A stretch of DNA of 64,000 nucleotides from Streptomyces sp. S4.7 (GCF_010384365.1 NZ_CP048397.1:2108001-2172000); one strand, 5' to 3'. Counted from the stretch's first letter, positions 36,002-44,853 are shown. Numbers and translations are program-made. The notes: generated by a model from the sequence alone, not told the origin.

Positions 36002-36361
36002 TCAGGCCCTGTCCGGCGGATCTTCGGGGGCGTCGCCGGGCGCCGTCTCGTCCGCCAGCCAGGCCAGGTACGGCGCACTGCCCCGTACCACCGGGAACGC
36101 GAGGATCTCCGGCGTGTCGTAGTCGTGCTCCGCCGTCAGATGCGCCTCAAGGGCTTCGTAACAGGCGGCGGTCGTCTTGAGGAGCACCTGCCACTCCTCC
36201 GTCGTCTCGATCGCGCCCTGCCAGTGGTAGACGGAGGTGACCGGCGCCGAGACCTGCGCGCACGCGGCGAGCCTCGCCCCCACCGCGCCCCGTGCCAGGG
36301 CCTGCGCCTTCGCCGCGCTGTCGGTGGTGGTCAGTACGGTCAGAAACTCCGGACCGGTCAT
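36002..36361 (-). CDS. cutA: CutA1 divalent-cation tolerance protein
   Basis: Predicted 119 residues from ATG 36361, which has GAAGGAG at good spacing (the GTG at 36370 directly abuts that site). It shows the CutA1 pattern: FLTVLTTTDSAAKAQALARG, VGARLAACAQVSAPVTSVYH, WQGAIETTEEWQVLLKTTAA and HDYDTPEILAFPVVRGSAPY. It forms a ferredoxin-like trimer; the family is linked to copper tolerance but its biochemical role is unsettled. It is monocistronic and tail-to-tail with nothing intact. Confidence 0.93.
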   Translation of the reverse strand: MTGPEFLTVLTTTDSAAKAQALARGAVGARLAACAQVSAPVTSVYHWQGAIETTEEWQVLLKTTAACYEALEAHLTAEHDYDTPEILAFPVVRGSAPYLAWLADETAPGDAPEDPPDRA

Positions 36362-36483
36362 CCGCGTCACTCCTTCTCTCGGGCCGCCGCCGCGAGGCGT
36401 GAGGCGTGGCGGCGGGCACGGGCGCCCCCGGGCACCAGGAGTCCGTCATGGGCGCCGGCGTTTAACGATATGGCCCGGCTCGG

Positions 36484-37128
36484 TCAACCGGCGTACGCGC
36501 GAGTTGATTTGGCGTCCCGCAGGGCCAGGCCCCACCAGGCGAGCTGGTCGAGCATCGCGGTGGCGGCGGCGCCCGCGCCGGACGGGTCCCGGTGGCGGCC
36601 CTGGTCGTCGAAGAGGGCGCCGGCGTTGTGGAAGGAGACGGTGTCGCGCACGGCGACGGCGTGCAGTTCGGCGAAGACCTGGCGCAGATGCTCGACGGCG
36701 CGCAGACCGCCGGAGATGCCGCCGTAGGAGACGAACCCGACGGGCTTGACCCGCCACTCGTCGAAGTGCCAGTCGATCAGGACCTTGAGGGACGCGGGAT
36801 AGGAGTGGTTGTACTCGGGGGTGACGATCACGAACGCGTCGGCGTCGGCCAGCCGGTGGGTGACCTTGCCGAGCTGGCCCCGGACCGAGACGGGCGGGCT
36901 GAAGGAGAGCGCGGTCGGCAGATCGGTGTCGGCGAGGTCGATCAGGTCGACGGTGAAATCGGTGCGCCCGGTGGCATGGGAGACGAACCAGTCGGAGACG
37001 ACCGGGCCGAACCGGCCCTCCCTGTTGCTGGCCATGATGACGGCGAGTTTGAGGGGCGCCTGGGGAGCCGGGGCCCGAGGGGACCGGCGGCTCGTTTCGA
37101 TGGCTGAATCCTGTGTGGTGATGTCCAT
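36484..37128 (-). CDS. NADPH-dependent FMN reductase family protein
   Basis: Predicted 214 residues. After a polar N-terminus, a flavodoxin-like fold has LKLAVIMASNREGRFGPVVS (phosphate loop), DAFVIVTPEYNHSYPASLKV (PEYN motif) and KPVGFVSYGGISGGLRAVEH. It probably reduces FMN or quinones with NAD(P)H. It is divergent from soxR across a 53-base gap, suggesting it is a SoxR target induced by redox-cycling compounds, like the NADPH-dependent reductases known in Streptomyces SoxR regulons. Confidence 0.88.
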   Translation of the reverse strand: MDITTQDSAIETSRRSPRAPAPQAPLKLAVIMASNREGRFGPVVSDWFVSHATGRTDFTVDLIDLADTDLPTALSFSPPVSVRGQLGKVTHRLADADAFVIVTPEYNHSYPASLKVLIDWHFDEWRVKPVGFVSYGGISGGLRAVEHLRQVFAELHAVAVRDTVSFHNAGALFDDQGRHRDPSGAGAAATAMLDQLAWWGLALRDAKSTRAYAG

Positions 37129-37144
37129 GGGTACGAGCGTGATA

Positions 37145-37174
37145 CTTAAACCATGGTTCAGGTCAAGCTACGCT
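37145..37174 (+). promoter_or_regulatory. SoxR operator and leaderless soxR promoter
   Basis: A dyad CTTAAACC-ATGG..TTCAGG centred on AACCATGGTT (37145-37162) lies between the divergent reductase and soxR starts. It is followed by TACGCT (37169-37174), a -10 that places transcription start at ATG 37182, with no ribosome site between. This is the usual MerR-family arrangement with the dyad inside the spacer. Confidence 0.6.
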
Positions 37175-37181
37175 GAGCCGC

Positions 37182-37637
37182 ATGACGCAACTCGCCTGGA
37201 ACGCCAAGGAAGCCACGGTCGGCGAACTGGCCGAACGCAGCGGTGTCGCCCCCTCCGCACTGCGCTTCTACGAGCGCGAGGGGCTGATCACCAGCCGCCG
37301 CACCTCGGGCAACCAGCGGCGCTACACCCGTGACACCCTCCGGCGCGTCGCCTTCATCCGCACCTCGCAGCGCCTGGGCATCCCGCTCGCCCTGATCCGC
37401 GACGTGCTGGGGCTGCTGCCGGAGGACCGCACGCCCACCAGGGAGGACTGGGCCCGCATCTCCGAGTGCTGGCAGGACGATCTGAACACCCGGATCCGCA
37501 CCCTTCAGCGGCTGCGCGACAACCTCGCGGACTGCATCGGCTGCGGCTGCCTCTCACTGGACCACTGTGTCCTGTCCAACCCCGGCGACGAACTGGCCGC
37601 GCACGGCCCCGGACCCCGCAGGCTGATCGAGGACTGA
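37182..37637 (+). CDS. soxR: Redox-sensitive transcriptional activator SoxR
   Basis: Predicted 151 residues. The MerR winged helix is VGELAERSGVAPSALRFYER, then EGLITSRRTSGNQRRYTRDT. A long dimerisation helix follows (EDWARISECWQDDLNTRIRT), then the 2Fe-2S ligand motif DCIGCGCLSLDHC (C-x2-C-x-C-x5-C), specific for SoxR. It senses redox-active metabolites by cluster oxidation and activates nearby genes. The message appears leaderless. The aminotransferase gene follows 19 bases later and may share the transcript. Confidence 0.95.
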   Translation: MTQLAWNAKEATVGELAERSGVAPSALRFYEREGLITSRRTSGNQRRYTRDTLRRVAFIRTSQRLGIPLALIRDVLGLLPEDRTPTREDWARISECWQDDLNTRIRTLQRLRDNLADCIGCGCLSLDHCVLSNPGDELAAHGPGPRRLIED

Positions 37638-37656
37638 CCGGCCCTACCGTGGGCCC

Positions 37657-38430
37657 ATGGCACCGACCGAGGCTATCCAGGTCATCGAGATCAACGGCGA
37701 GCCCGCCACCCGGGCCACGCTCCGGGTCCCGGCGCTCAGCGGCTACGGGCACTTCACCGCCATGCAGGTCAGGGGCGGCCGGGTGCGCGGACTGGAGCTG
37801 CATCTCGCCCGGCTCGACTCGGCGACCCGCGAGCTGTTCGGCGCGGGCCTGGCAGGGGAGCGCGTACGGGAACTGCTGCGCCACGCGCTGCGCGAGGTGT
37901 CCGACGCGTCGGCCCGGGTCCATGTGCACTGGCCGGAGGGCGACGAGGAGGCGCGGGTGATGATCACCGTCAGGCCGCCGTCGGCCAAGGACGGCCGACC
38001 GCACGGCCTGATGTCGGTGCCGTTCGCCCGCGAGGTCCCGCACATCAAGCACCTGGGCGGCTTCGGGCAGACGTACTACCTGCTGCGGGCCGAGCGCGCC
38101 GGGTTCGACGAGGCGCTGCTGACCGCGCCCGGCGGCCTGGTGACCGAGGGAGCCGTCACCAACATCGCGTTCTGGGACGGCACGCACGTGGTCTGGCCGG
38201 ACGCGCCCTCGCTGCTGGGGATCACCATGGCGCTCATCGAGCCGCGGCTGCCGTCCGTACGGCGCCCGGTGACGCTGGCCGATCTGCCTTCGTACGCGTC
38301 GGCCTTCGTCACCAACTCGCAGGGCATCGCGCCCGTGGACCGGATCGACGACGTGGCGTTCACGGTCGACGCGGAGCTGATGGGGACAGTGGCGGCGGCG
38401 TACGAAGCAGTGGAGTGGGACGCCGTCTGA
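37657..38430 (+). CDS. Class IV aminotransferase-fold PLP enzyme
   Basis: Predicted 257 residues, somewhat short for a branched-chain aminotransferase and close to aminodeoxychorismate lyase. LHLARLDSATRELFGAGLAG matches the N-terminal small domain. The PLP lysine is in REVPHIKHLGGFGQTYYLLR. The cofactor-binding region is APGGLVTEGAVTNIAFWDGT, and SYASAFVTNSQGIAPVDRID is near the C-terminus. It could be a D-amino-acid aminotransferase, ADC lyase or a related enzyme; sequence alone does not decide. It lies 19 bases after soxR without its own ribosome site. Confidence 0.82.
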   Translation: MAPTEAIQVIEINGEPATRATLRVPALSGYGHFTAMQVRGGRVRGLELHLARLDSATRELFGAGLAGERVRELLRHALREVSDASARVHVHWPEGDEEARVMITVRPPSAKDGRPHGLMSVPFAREVPHIKHLGGFGQTYYLLRAERAGFDEALLTAPGGLVTEGAVTNIAFWDGTHVVWPDAPSLLGITMALIEPRLPSVRRPVTLADLPSYASAFVTNSQGIAPVDRIDDVAFTVDAELMGTVAAAYEAVEWDAV

Positions 38431-38665
38431 GCCGTCCGGACCCGCCGCACAGGGGGACGCCGCCGGTGGGCCTCACCCGTTCGGCACGACGGTCCGTCCG
38501 GCGTGTCAGCTGCTCAACCGCACGCCACTGACCTGCGGAAACATCAACTGGCAAGCGGGACACGCCGTGGTGAGCCGATCAATCTGATTCGCCATCAGCA
38601 GGCGTGCGCGCCGGGCTGCGCCTTATCTCGGAAGAGACGAGAACCGCGCCGCCACGGAGGAAACC

Positions 38666-39187
38666 ATGCGCACCACCGCCCGCCTGCTGACCGGTACCGC
38701 GCTGGCGGCCGCCTCGCTCGGGTTGTCCCTCGCGGTCCCCACCGCCGCGATCGCCGGCGACCGCGATGGGCTGGAGCTGTACCCCTCGACGGCGGCGCCC
38801 GGCGCGACCGTCACGGTCAACACCACCGCCTGCGGCAAGGACGGGCACGGCAGGGGCGACGCCAGTTCCCTGGGCGCGGGCGAGTTCCGTCTGCGGCCCG
38901 GCGACTACAAGGACTTCGCCGTCGGCCGGTTCCATGTGCCCGAGAACACCCGGGCGGGCACCTACGGCATCTTCGTACGCTGCGAGAACGGCCGAAAGGC
39001 CCGCGGCGACCTGACGGTCGAGCACCACCGCGAGCATCAGCCGTCCGGCCATGTACGCACAGGGGTCGGCGGCAGCGTCGGGCCCGACACCACCCAGATC
39101 GCGGCGGGGGCGGTCGTTCTGGCCGCTGCCGCCGTCGGCGGGACCTGGCTCCTGCGCCGTCGGGCGAGCGGCGCGCAGGGCAGCTGA
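38666..39187 (+). CDS. Secreted/membrane-anchored protein beside the sortase gene
   Basis: Predicted 173 residues with GGAGG before ATG 38666. An N-terminal signal peptide (LLTGTALAAASLGLSLAVPT, then AAIAG) precedes an immunoglobulin-like domain (LELYPSTAAPGATVTVNTTA, FRLRPGDYKDFAVGRFHVPE) with two cysteines that may pair. The C-terminus has one membrane helix (TQIAAGAVVLAAAAVGGTWL) and a basic tail (LRRRASG). That is the layout of a sorting signal but without an LPXTG-type pentapeptide. The neighbouring class F sortase suggests a functional link. Confidence 0.8.
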   Translation: MRTTARLLTGTALAAASLGLSLAVPTAAIAGDRDGLELYPSTAAPGATVTVNTTACGKDGHGRGDASSLGAGEFRLRPGDYKDFAVGRFHVPENTRAGTYGIFVRCENGRKARGDLTVEHHREHQPSGHVRTGVGGSVGPDTTQIAAGAVVLAAAAVGGTWLLRRRASGAQGS

Positions 39188-39309
39188 CGGGGCGGGGCCC
39201 GGTCCTCGGACCGGGCCCCGGCGGCCTCCACCGCCCCCGTACCGCCGTGGCCCCCGCCCCCGGCACGCTCATCGCTGCCGGGGGCGGGGGAACAACTTCC
39301 GGAGGACCC

Positions 39310-39333
39310 ATGACCTCGCAGGTCGACCGATGA
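39310..39333 (+). CDS. Seven-codon leader cistron coupled to the sortase gene
   Basis: ATG 39310 has GGAGGA three to five bases upstream and encodes MTSQVDR, ending in TGA that overlaps the sortase start as ATGA. The sortase has no ribosome site of its own. This looks like translational coupling through a mini-ORF rather than a functional peptide. Confidence 0.55.
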   Translation: MTSQVDR

Positions 39334-39947
39334 GCGTCAAGGGCAAGGCGTGGCTGGTGGCCGGCGCCGCGTGCGTCGGCGTGTGGCTCGTGCAGAACGG
39401 CTCGCGGACCGTGACTCCGCCGATGCCGTCGGCCGCGCAGGCGTTCGCCGCCGGGCCCGGCTTCCACACGGACGCCGCCGCCGACCCGATGCCCGCCTCC
39501 CCGCCCGTACGGCTGCGGATACCCGGGATCGGCGTCGACGCGCCGGTCACCCGGCTGGGCCTGGCGAAGGACGGCAGCCTCGACGTCCCGCCGGCCCGCA
39601 ACGGCGATGTCGCGGGCTGGTACAAGGACGGAACCACCCCGGGCGCCAAGGGCACGGCGATCGTCGCGGGCCATGTGGACAACGCGCGCGGCCCGGCCGT
39701 CTTCTACAGCCTGGGCACCCTTGAGAAGGGGCAGCGGATCGAGGTCACCCGCGAGGACGGGCGGACCGCCGTGTTCACGGTCGACGCCGTCGAGGTCTAC
39801 GACAACGCCGACTTCCCGGACCAGAAGGTCTACGGGAAGAAGGACCGGGCCGAACTGCGGGTGATCACCTGCGGCGGCGGATTCTCCGAGAAGACCGGCT
39901 ACCGGGGCAACGTGGTGACGTACGCGCACCTCATCGGGGTCCGGTGA
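39330..39947 (+). CDS. Class F sortase
   Basis: Predicted 205 residues. An N-terminal anchor (AWLVAGAACVGVWLVQNG) is followed by the sortase barrel: VRLRIPGIGVDAPVTRLGLA, catalytic His in GTAIVAGHVDNARG, Cys in ELRVITCGGGF and Arg in KTGYRGNVVTYAHL. Class F enzymes are the actinobacterial group with poorly known substrates. The gene follows the secreted anchored protein by 142 bases and is entered through the overlapping leader cistron. Confidence 0.92.
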   Translation: MSVKGKAWLVAGAACVGVWLVQNGSRTVTPPMPSAAQAFAAGPGFHTDAAADPMPASPPVRLRIPGIGVDAPVTRLGLAKDGSLDVPPARNGDVAGWYKDGTTPGAKGTAIVAGHVDNARGPAVFYSLGTLEKGQRIEVTREDGRTAVFTVDAVEVYDNADFPDQKVYGKKDRAELRVITCGGGFSEKTGYRGNVVTYAHLIGVR

Positions 39948-39974
39948 TCCACCGAGGCGCGAACCGGCGGTGGT

Positions 39975-40754
39975 TCAGGCCGTCCACTGGTCGAAGGCGA
40001 GCTTCGCGACCAGCGAGAACACGACGACGAGCAGCACCCCGCGGACGAACTCGCTGCCCCTCCTGAGCGCCATCCGCGCACCGAACATGCCGCCCGCCAG
40101 GTTGAACACCGCCATCAGCGCGGCCAGTTGCCACAACACGGTGCCCTGGTAGGCGAACATCGCGAGCGCCCCGCCGTTGGTGCAGACGTTGACGATCTTC
40201 GCGGTGGCCGACGCCGTCACCAGATCCAGGTGCAGCACGGCGGTCAGCGCCAGTACGAGGAACGTGCCCGTGCCGGGACCGAACAGCCCGTCGTAGAAGC
40301 CGATGCCGCCGCCGACGAGGACGATCGCGGTGACATGCCTGCCCCGGGAGACCGGCCCGCCCGCCTGCGTCCTGCCGAACGCGGGCCGCAGCAGCACGAA
40401 GGCCGCGACCCCGAGGAGCACCACCATGATCACGGGGCGCAGGACATCGCTGCTGATCCCCGCGGCGAAGAACGCCCCGGCCATGGACCCGGCGAGCGCC
40501 GTCAGCCCGATCCGTACGGCGCTCTTCACGTCCACCGGGGCCTTGCGCACGTAGGTCACGGCGGCGCCGGTGGTGCCGACGATCGCCACGGCCTTGTTGG
40601 TACCGAGGACGTGCGCCGCCGGCACGTTCGGCAGACCGAGCAGCAGCGCGGGCAGGAGCAGCAGCCCGCCCCCGCCCACCACGGCGTCGATCCAGCCGGC
40701 GGCGGCTGCCGCGAGGCAGAGGACGACGATCATGGTCAGGGATATCTCGGGCAT
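39975..40754 (-). CDS. TauE/SafE-family anion exporter
   Basis: Predicted 259 residues from ATG 40754 (MPEISLTMIVV). Eight or so membrane helices are arranged as two TauE repeats: AAAAAGWIDAVVGGGGLLLL, PALLLGLPNVPAAHVLGTNK, and GGIGFYDGLFGPGTGTFLVL, ALTAVLHLDLVTASATAKIV. The family exports sulfite, sulfonates or similar small anions. It is divergent from the nitrite reductase operon across 204 bases. Export of sulfite or nitrite to relieve siroheme-enzyme intermediates is an attractive guess, not shown by sequence. Confidence 0.88.
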   Translation of the reverse strand: MPEISLTMIVVLCLAAAAAGWIDAVVGGGGLLLLPALLLGLPNVPAAHVLGTNKAVAIVGTTGAAVTYVRKAPVDVKSAVRIGLTALAGSMAGAFFAAGISSDVLRPVIMVVLLGVAAFVLLRPAFGRTQAGGPVSRGRHVTAIVLVGGGIGFYDGLFGPGTGTFLVLALTAVLHLDLVTASATAKIVNVCTNGGALAMFAYQGTVLWQLAALMAVFNLAGGMFGARMALRRGSEFVRGVLLVVVFSLVAKLAFDQWTA

Positions 40755-40909
40755 GATCGCGACCCTATGGGACGACTGGTTGGCCCCGACACGGATTCGG
40801 GGTGAGGTGGCACACGCCACCGCGCGCCCGCGCCCCGGACCCTCCCCGCCAGGTCCGACGCGGCCTCACACCCCGTACCGGCGCACGCTGAGGGCAGCGT
40901 TCCGAGCGG

Positions 40910-40936
40910 GAAACAGTGGTGGTGCCGCCGGGTAAC
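40910..40936 (+). promoter_or_regulatory. Candidate GlnR-type site upstream of the nir operon
   Basis: GAAAC (40910-40914) and GTAAC (40932-40936) are 22 bases apart. The GTAAC ends 22 bases before ATG 40959, exactly as at nasA. Both leaders also share GTAACACC and a later CGCAC-x-CT, supporting a common operator and promoter layout. Confidence 0.5.
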
Positions 40937-40958
40937 ACCGGCCACGCACTCTGCGGAC

Positions 40959-42308
40959 ATGGCAGCTGACGGCAGGGCGACGGAGATCGTGGTGATCGGC
41001 GGGGGCACGGCCGGCGTACGGCTGGCCCAGCGCCTCGCCGCCAACGCCGGCGAGCCCGCGCCCGGTCCTGCGACGGCGGTCACCCTGCTGGGCGAGGAGC
41101 CGCACGCCCCGTACAACCGGGTCCTGCTCGGCGAGGTGCTCGCCGGGCGGTACGGCCCCGATGTCATCTCCCTGCCGCCTGCGCCCGGCACCGTACGGCG
41201 CGGTGTCCGGGCGGTCCGGATCGACCGCGCACAGCGGCTGGTGCGGTGCGACGACGGCACCGTCGTCCCGTACGACCGGCTGGTCCTCGCGACCGGCTCG
41301 AACCCCGTACTGCCGGCCCTGCGCGGACTCCGGCGGTCGGAGCAGGGCGGTCTGCCGGCCGGGGTGCACTCCTTCCGGACCATGGACGACTGCTTGGCAC
41401 TCTCGGCGGCGGTACGGCCGGGGACACGCGCCGTCGTCATCGGCGGCGGGCTCCTCGGGGTCTCGGCCGCCCGCGCGCTCGCGGAGCGCGGCGCCCAGGT
41501 GGTGCTCGCGCAGCAGGGCGAGTACCTGATGGAACGTCAACTGGACCGCACGGGATCGCTGTTGCTCAGGCGCCATCTGGAGTCGTGGGGAGTGGAGGTC
41601 CACACGGAGTGCCGGGTACGGGGCCTGGTACTCGATCAAGCGGGCGAAGGCGACCCCGGATCCGATCCCGGCCCGGGCCCCGGCCGGCCGGCCGCCGTCG
41701 AACTCGCCGACGGCTTCCGGCTCGACGCCGAACTCACCGTCCTGGCCTGCGGCGTACGCCCCCGCACCGGCCTCGCCCGCGACGCCGGGCTCGACGTCCG
41801 GCGCGGCATCGTCGTGGATGACGAGCTGAGGACGTCGGACCCGTACATCCACGCGATCGGGGACTGCGCGGAACACGCGGACCGGCTCTACGGTCTCGCC
41901 GGCGCCGCCATCGAACAGGCCGACGCGCTGGCCCGGTCGCTCACCGCGGGCCGGGCCGAGGACCGGGCCGCGCGCTACACCGGCACCCGCGCCCTCACCC
42001 GGCTCACCCTCGCCGCCCTCGGCGGCCCCACCCCCCAAGAGCCGCCCACGGAACGGCCGTCCGGCCCGCTCGACCTCGCCGCGTTCGGCGAGACGACACC
42101 CCTGCCCGGCGACGACGTCGTCCAGCTGACCGACGCCACCCGCGGCGCCTACCGCAAGGCCGTCGTCCGGGGCGACCGTCTCGTCGGCGGCGTACTCCTC
42201 GGCGACCTGACCACGATCGGCGCGCTCGCCCGCACCTGGGAGGACGACGAACCGCTGCCGCCCACCACCCCGCTGCTCCACCTGCTCACTCCCGACGGAG
42301 GCTTCTGA
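40959..42308 (+). CDS. NAD(P)H/FAD reductase of the nitrate/nitrite pathway (NirB N-terminal-like)
   Basis: Predicted 449 residues. FAD Rossmann motif EIVVIGGGTAGVRLAQRLAA, RLVLATGSNPVLPALRG, NAD(P) motif RAVVIGGGLLGVSAARALAE and second FAD motif PYIHAIGDCAEHADRLYGLA. It resembles the diaphorase half of NirB but has no siroheme or BFD domain. It is first in an operon with nirB (one-base gap) and nirD, so it likely supplies electrons from NAD(P)H to nitrite reductase or to NasA, which lacks its own reductase. The start lies 22 bases after the candidate GlnR site. Confidence 0.85.
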   Translation: MAADGRATEIVVIGGGTAGVRLAQRLAANAGEPAPGPATAVTLLGEEPHAPYNRVLLGEVLAGRYGPDVISLPPAPGTVRRGVRAVRIDRAQRLVRCDDGTVVPYDRLVLATGSNPVLPALRGLRRSEQGGLPAGVHSFRTMDDCLALSAAVRPGTRAVVIGGGLLGVSAARALAERGAQVVLAQQGEYLMERQLDRTGSLLLRRHLESWGVEVHTECRVRGLVLDQAGEGDPGSDPGPGPGRPAAVELADGFRLDAELTVLACGVRPRTGLARDAGLDVRRGIVVDDELRTSDPYIHAIGDCAEHADRLYGLAGAAIEQADALARSLTAGRAEDRAARYTGTRALTRLTLAALGGPTPQEPPTERPSGPLDLAAFGETTPLPGDDVVQLTDATRGAYRKAVVRGDRLVGGVLLGDLTTIGALARTWEDDEPLPPTTPLLHLLTPDGGF

Positions 42309-42309
42309 G

Positions 42310-44853
42310 ATGCCCGACACAACGTCCCTCCCCACCATCGTGGTCGTCGGCCACGGCATGGTCGGCCAGCGGTTCCTCGAAGCCCTCGCCGAGCACGGCA
42401 CCACTGGTCGGGCCCGGGTCGTGGTGCTCTGCGAGGAGCCGCGTCCCGCCTACGACCGGGTACGGCTCAGCTCGTACTTCGACGGCCGCACCCCGGACGA
42501 ACTTTCCCTGGTCGAACCGGACTTCATGGACCGGCACGGAATCGAGCTGCATCTGGACGACCCGGCCGAGACCGTCGACCGGGCGGCGCGCACGGTCACC
42601 TCGCGCGCCGGGCTGACCTTCACGTACGACACGCTCGTACTGGCCACCGGGTCCTACCCCTTCGTGCCGCCCGTACCGGGCAAGGACGCGACGGGCTGCT
42701 TCGTCTACCGCACGATCGAGGACCTGCTGGCGATCGAGGAGTACGCCAAGACCGCCCGCACCGGCGCCGTGGTGGGCGGCGGCCTCCTCGGTCTTGAGGC
42801 GGCCGGCGCGTTGAAGGGACTCGGACTCGACACGCACGTCGTGGAGTTCGCGCCCCGGCTGATGCCCGTCCAGGTGGACGAGGGCGGAGGCTCGGCGCTG
42901 CTGCGCACCATCGAGGGCATGGGGCTGACGGTCCACACGGGCGTCGGCACTCAGGAGGTGACGACGGACGCGGAGGGCGTCGTCAACGGCATGACACTGT
43001 CGCACGGTTCGGTCCTCGCGACCGATCTCGTCGTCTTCTCGGCGGGCGTACGGCCCCGGGACCAGCTCGCGCGCGACGCCGGACTGCGGGTCGGCGAGCG
43101 CGGCGGGATCGCGGTGGACGAGCGGTGCCGTACGTCGGATCCGCGGATCTTCGCGATCGGCGAGTGCGCGCTCGCGGCGGACGGGCGGGTGTACGGACTG
43201 GTCGCGCCTGGCTACGAGATGGCCCGGACGGCGGCGGACGCGATCGCCGAAGTCACCGAGGGCGCGAACGAGTTCACCGGGGCCGACCTGTCCACGAAGC
43301 TCAAACTGCTCGGGGTGGACGTCGCGTCCTTCGGCGACGCACACGGCGCTGCCCCCGGCTGTCTCGACGTCGTGTACGCCGACTCCCGCTCGGGTGTCTA
43401 CAAGAAGGTCGTCGTCGGCTCGGACGGGGCGCTGCTCGGGGGCGTGCTGGTCGGTGACGCCGACGCGTACGGGATGCTGCGCCCGCTGACCGGTTCCGTG
43501 CCGCCCGTACCGCCGGAACAGCTCGTCCTGCCGCCGGGGGTCGGGGCGCCGGCGGCGCTCGGTCCGGGCTCGCTGCCGGACAGCGCGGTGATCTGCAGCT
43601 GTCACAACGTGACGAAGGGTGCGATCGCCGCGTGCGCGACGCTGCCGGAAGTGAAGAAGTGCACCAAGGCCGGTACCGGCTGCGGCAGTTGTGTGAAGGT
43701 GATCGGCCAGCTGCTGCCCGCCTCCGGTGACAGCGGGCTGTGCGGCTGCTTCAGGCACACGCGCGGCGAGCTGTACGAGATCGTGCGGACCCTGCGGGTG
43801 ACGTCCTACGCCTCGCTGCTGGACTCGCACGGCCGTGAGGGGGCGCGCGGCGGTGACGGCTGCGACGTCTGCAAGCCGGCCGTCGCCTCGATCATCGCCT
43901 CCCTCGCGCCGACGCTGGGGTTGAGCGGCCATGTCCTGGACGGCGAGCAGGCCGCGCTCCAGGACACCAACGACCATTTCCTGGCCAACTTGCAGCGCAA
44001 CGGCTCGTACTCGATCGTGCCGCGCATCCCGGGCGGCGAGATCACGCCGGAGAAGCTGATCGTGATCGGTGAGGTGGCGCGGGACTTCGGGCTCTACACG
44101 AAGATCACGGGCGGCCAGCGCATCGACCTCTTCGGGGCGCGGGTCGATCAACTGCCGAAGATCTGGGCGCGGTTGGTCGAGGCGGGCTTCGAGTCCGGGC
44201 ACGCGTACGGAAAGGCGCTGCGGACCGTGAAGTCGTGCGTCGGACAGACCTGGTGCCGGTACGGCGTACAGGACTCGGTGAAGATGGCCATCGATCTGGA
44301 GCTGCGCTACCGGGGCCTGCGCGCGCCGCACAAGCTCAAGTCGGCGGTCTCTGGCTGCGCCCGGGAGTGCGCCGAGGCACGCGGCAAGGACTTCGGGATC
44401 ATCGCGACGGCGGAGGGCTGGAATCTGTACGTCGGCGGCAACGGCGGCGCCGAGCCGCGCCACGCCGACCTGCTGGCCCGGGATCTGGACGACGAGTCGC
44501 TGGTACGGCTGATCGACCGTTTCCTGATGTTCTACATCCGCACCGCCGACCGGCTGGAGCGCACATCGGCGTGGCTGGGCCGGATCGAGGGCGGTCTCGA
44601 CCATGTGCGGGATGTCGTCGTCCACGACTCACTGGGCCTGTGCGACGAGTTGGAGAAGCTGATGGCCGACCATGTGACGGGCTACCGCGACGAGTGGGCC
44701 GAGACGCTGGACGACCCGGCGCGGCTGCGACGCTTCGTCTCCTTCGTCAACGCGCCGGACGCACCGGACCCGACGGTGCGGTTCGTGCCGGAGCGCGACC
44801 AGGTGAAGCCGGATCTGACATTTCTGACCCTGGAAGGGGTGACGGCCCGATGA
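42310..44853 (+). CDS. nirB: NADH-dependent nitrite reductase large subunit
   Basis: Predicted 847 residues, a full-length NirB. Order: FAD/NAD diaphorase (IVVVGHGMVGQRFLEALAEH, RTGAVVGGGLLGLEAAGALK, PRIFAIGECALAADGRVYGL). Then a BFD-like 2Fe-2S domain (ICSCHNVTKGAI with CTKAGTGCGSC) around residues 425-465. Then the sulfite/nitrite reductase repeats with 4Fe-4S/siroheme ligands (SCVGQTWCRYGVQDSVKMAI, SAVSGCARECAEARGKDFGI). It reduces nitrite to ammonium with six electrons. GGAGG lies in the end of the preceding gene. The stop overlaps nirD (ATGA). Confidence 0.95.
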   Translation: MPDTTSLPTIVVVGHGMVGQRFLEALAEHGTTGRARVVVLCEEPRPAYDRVRLSSYFDGRTPDELSLVEPDFMDRHGIELHLDDPAETVDRAARTVTSRAGLTFTYDTLVLATGSYPFVPPVPGKDATGCFVYRTIEDLLAIEEYAKTARTGAVVGGGLLGLEAAGALKGLGLDTHVVEFAPRLMPVQVDEGGGSALLRTIEGMGLTVHTGVGTQEVTTDAEGVVNGMTLSHGSVLATDLVVFSAGVRPRDQLARDAGLRVGERGGIAVDERCRTSDPRIFAIGECALAADGRVYGLVAPGYEMARTAADAIAEVTEGANEFTGADLSTKLKLLGVDVASFGDAHGAAPGCLDVVYADSRSGVYKKVVVGSDGALLGGVLVGDADAYGMLRPLTGSVPPVPPEQLVLPPGVGAPAALGPGSLPDSAVICSCHNVTKGAIAACATLPEVKKCTKAGTGCGSCVKVIGQLLPASGDSGLCGCFRHTRGELYEIVRTLRVTSYASLLDSHGREGARGGDGCDVCKPAVASIIASLAPTLGLSGHVLDGEQAALQDTNDHFLANLQRNGSYSIVPRIPGGEITPEKLIVIGEVARDFGLYTKITGGQRIDLFGARVDQLPKIWARLVEAGFESGHAYGKALRTVKSCVGQTWCRYGVQDSVKMAIDLELRYRGLRAPHKLKSAVSGCARECAEARGKDFGIIATAEGWNLYVGGNGGAEPRHADLLARDLDDESLVRLIDRFLMFYIRTADRLERTSAWLGRIEGGLDHVRDVVVHDSLGLCDELEKLMADHVTGYRDEWAETLDDPARLRRFVSFVNAPDAPDPTVRFVPERDQVKPDLTFLTLEGVTAR

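Noticed and set aside
42286..44625. Long antisense frame over nirB, and similar frames over dnaG, dgt and the sigma factor
   Set aside because: High-GC codon bias creates such shadows; none shows a domain, and each lies opposite a gene with clear catalytic motifs.
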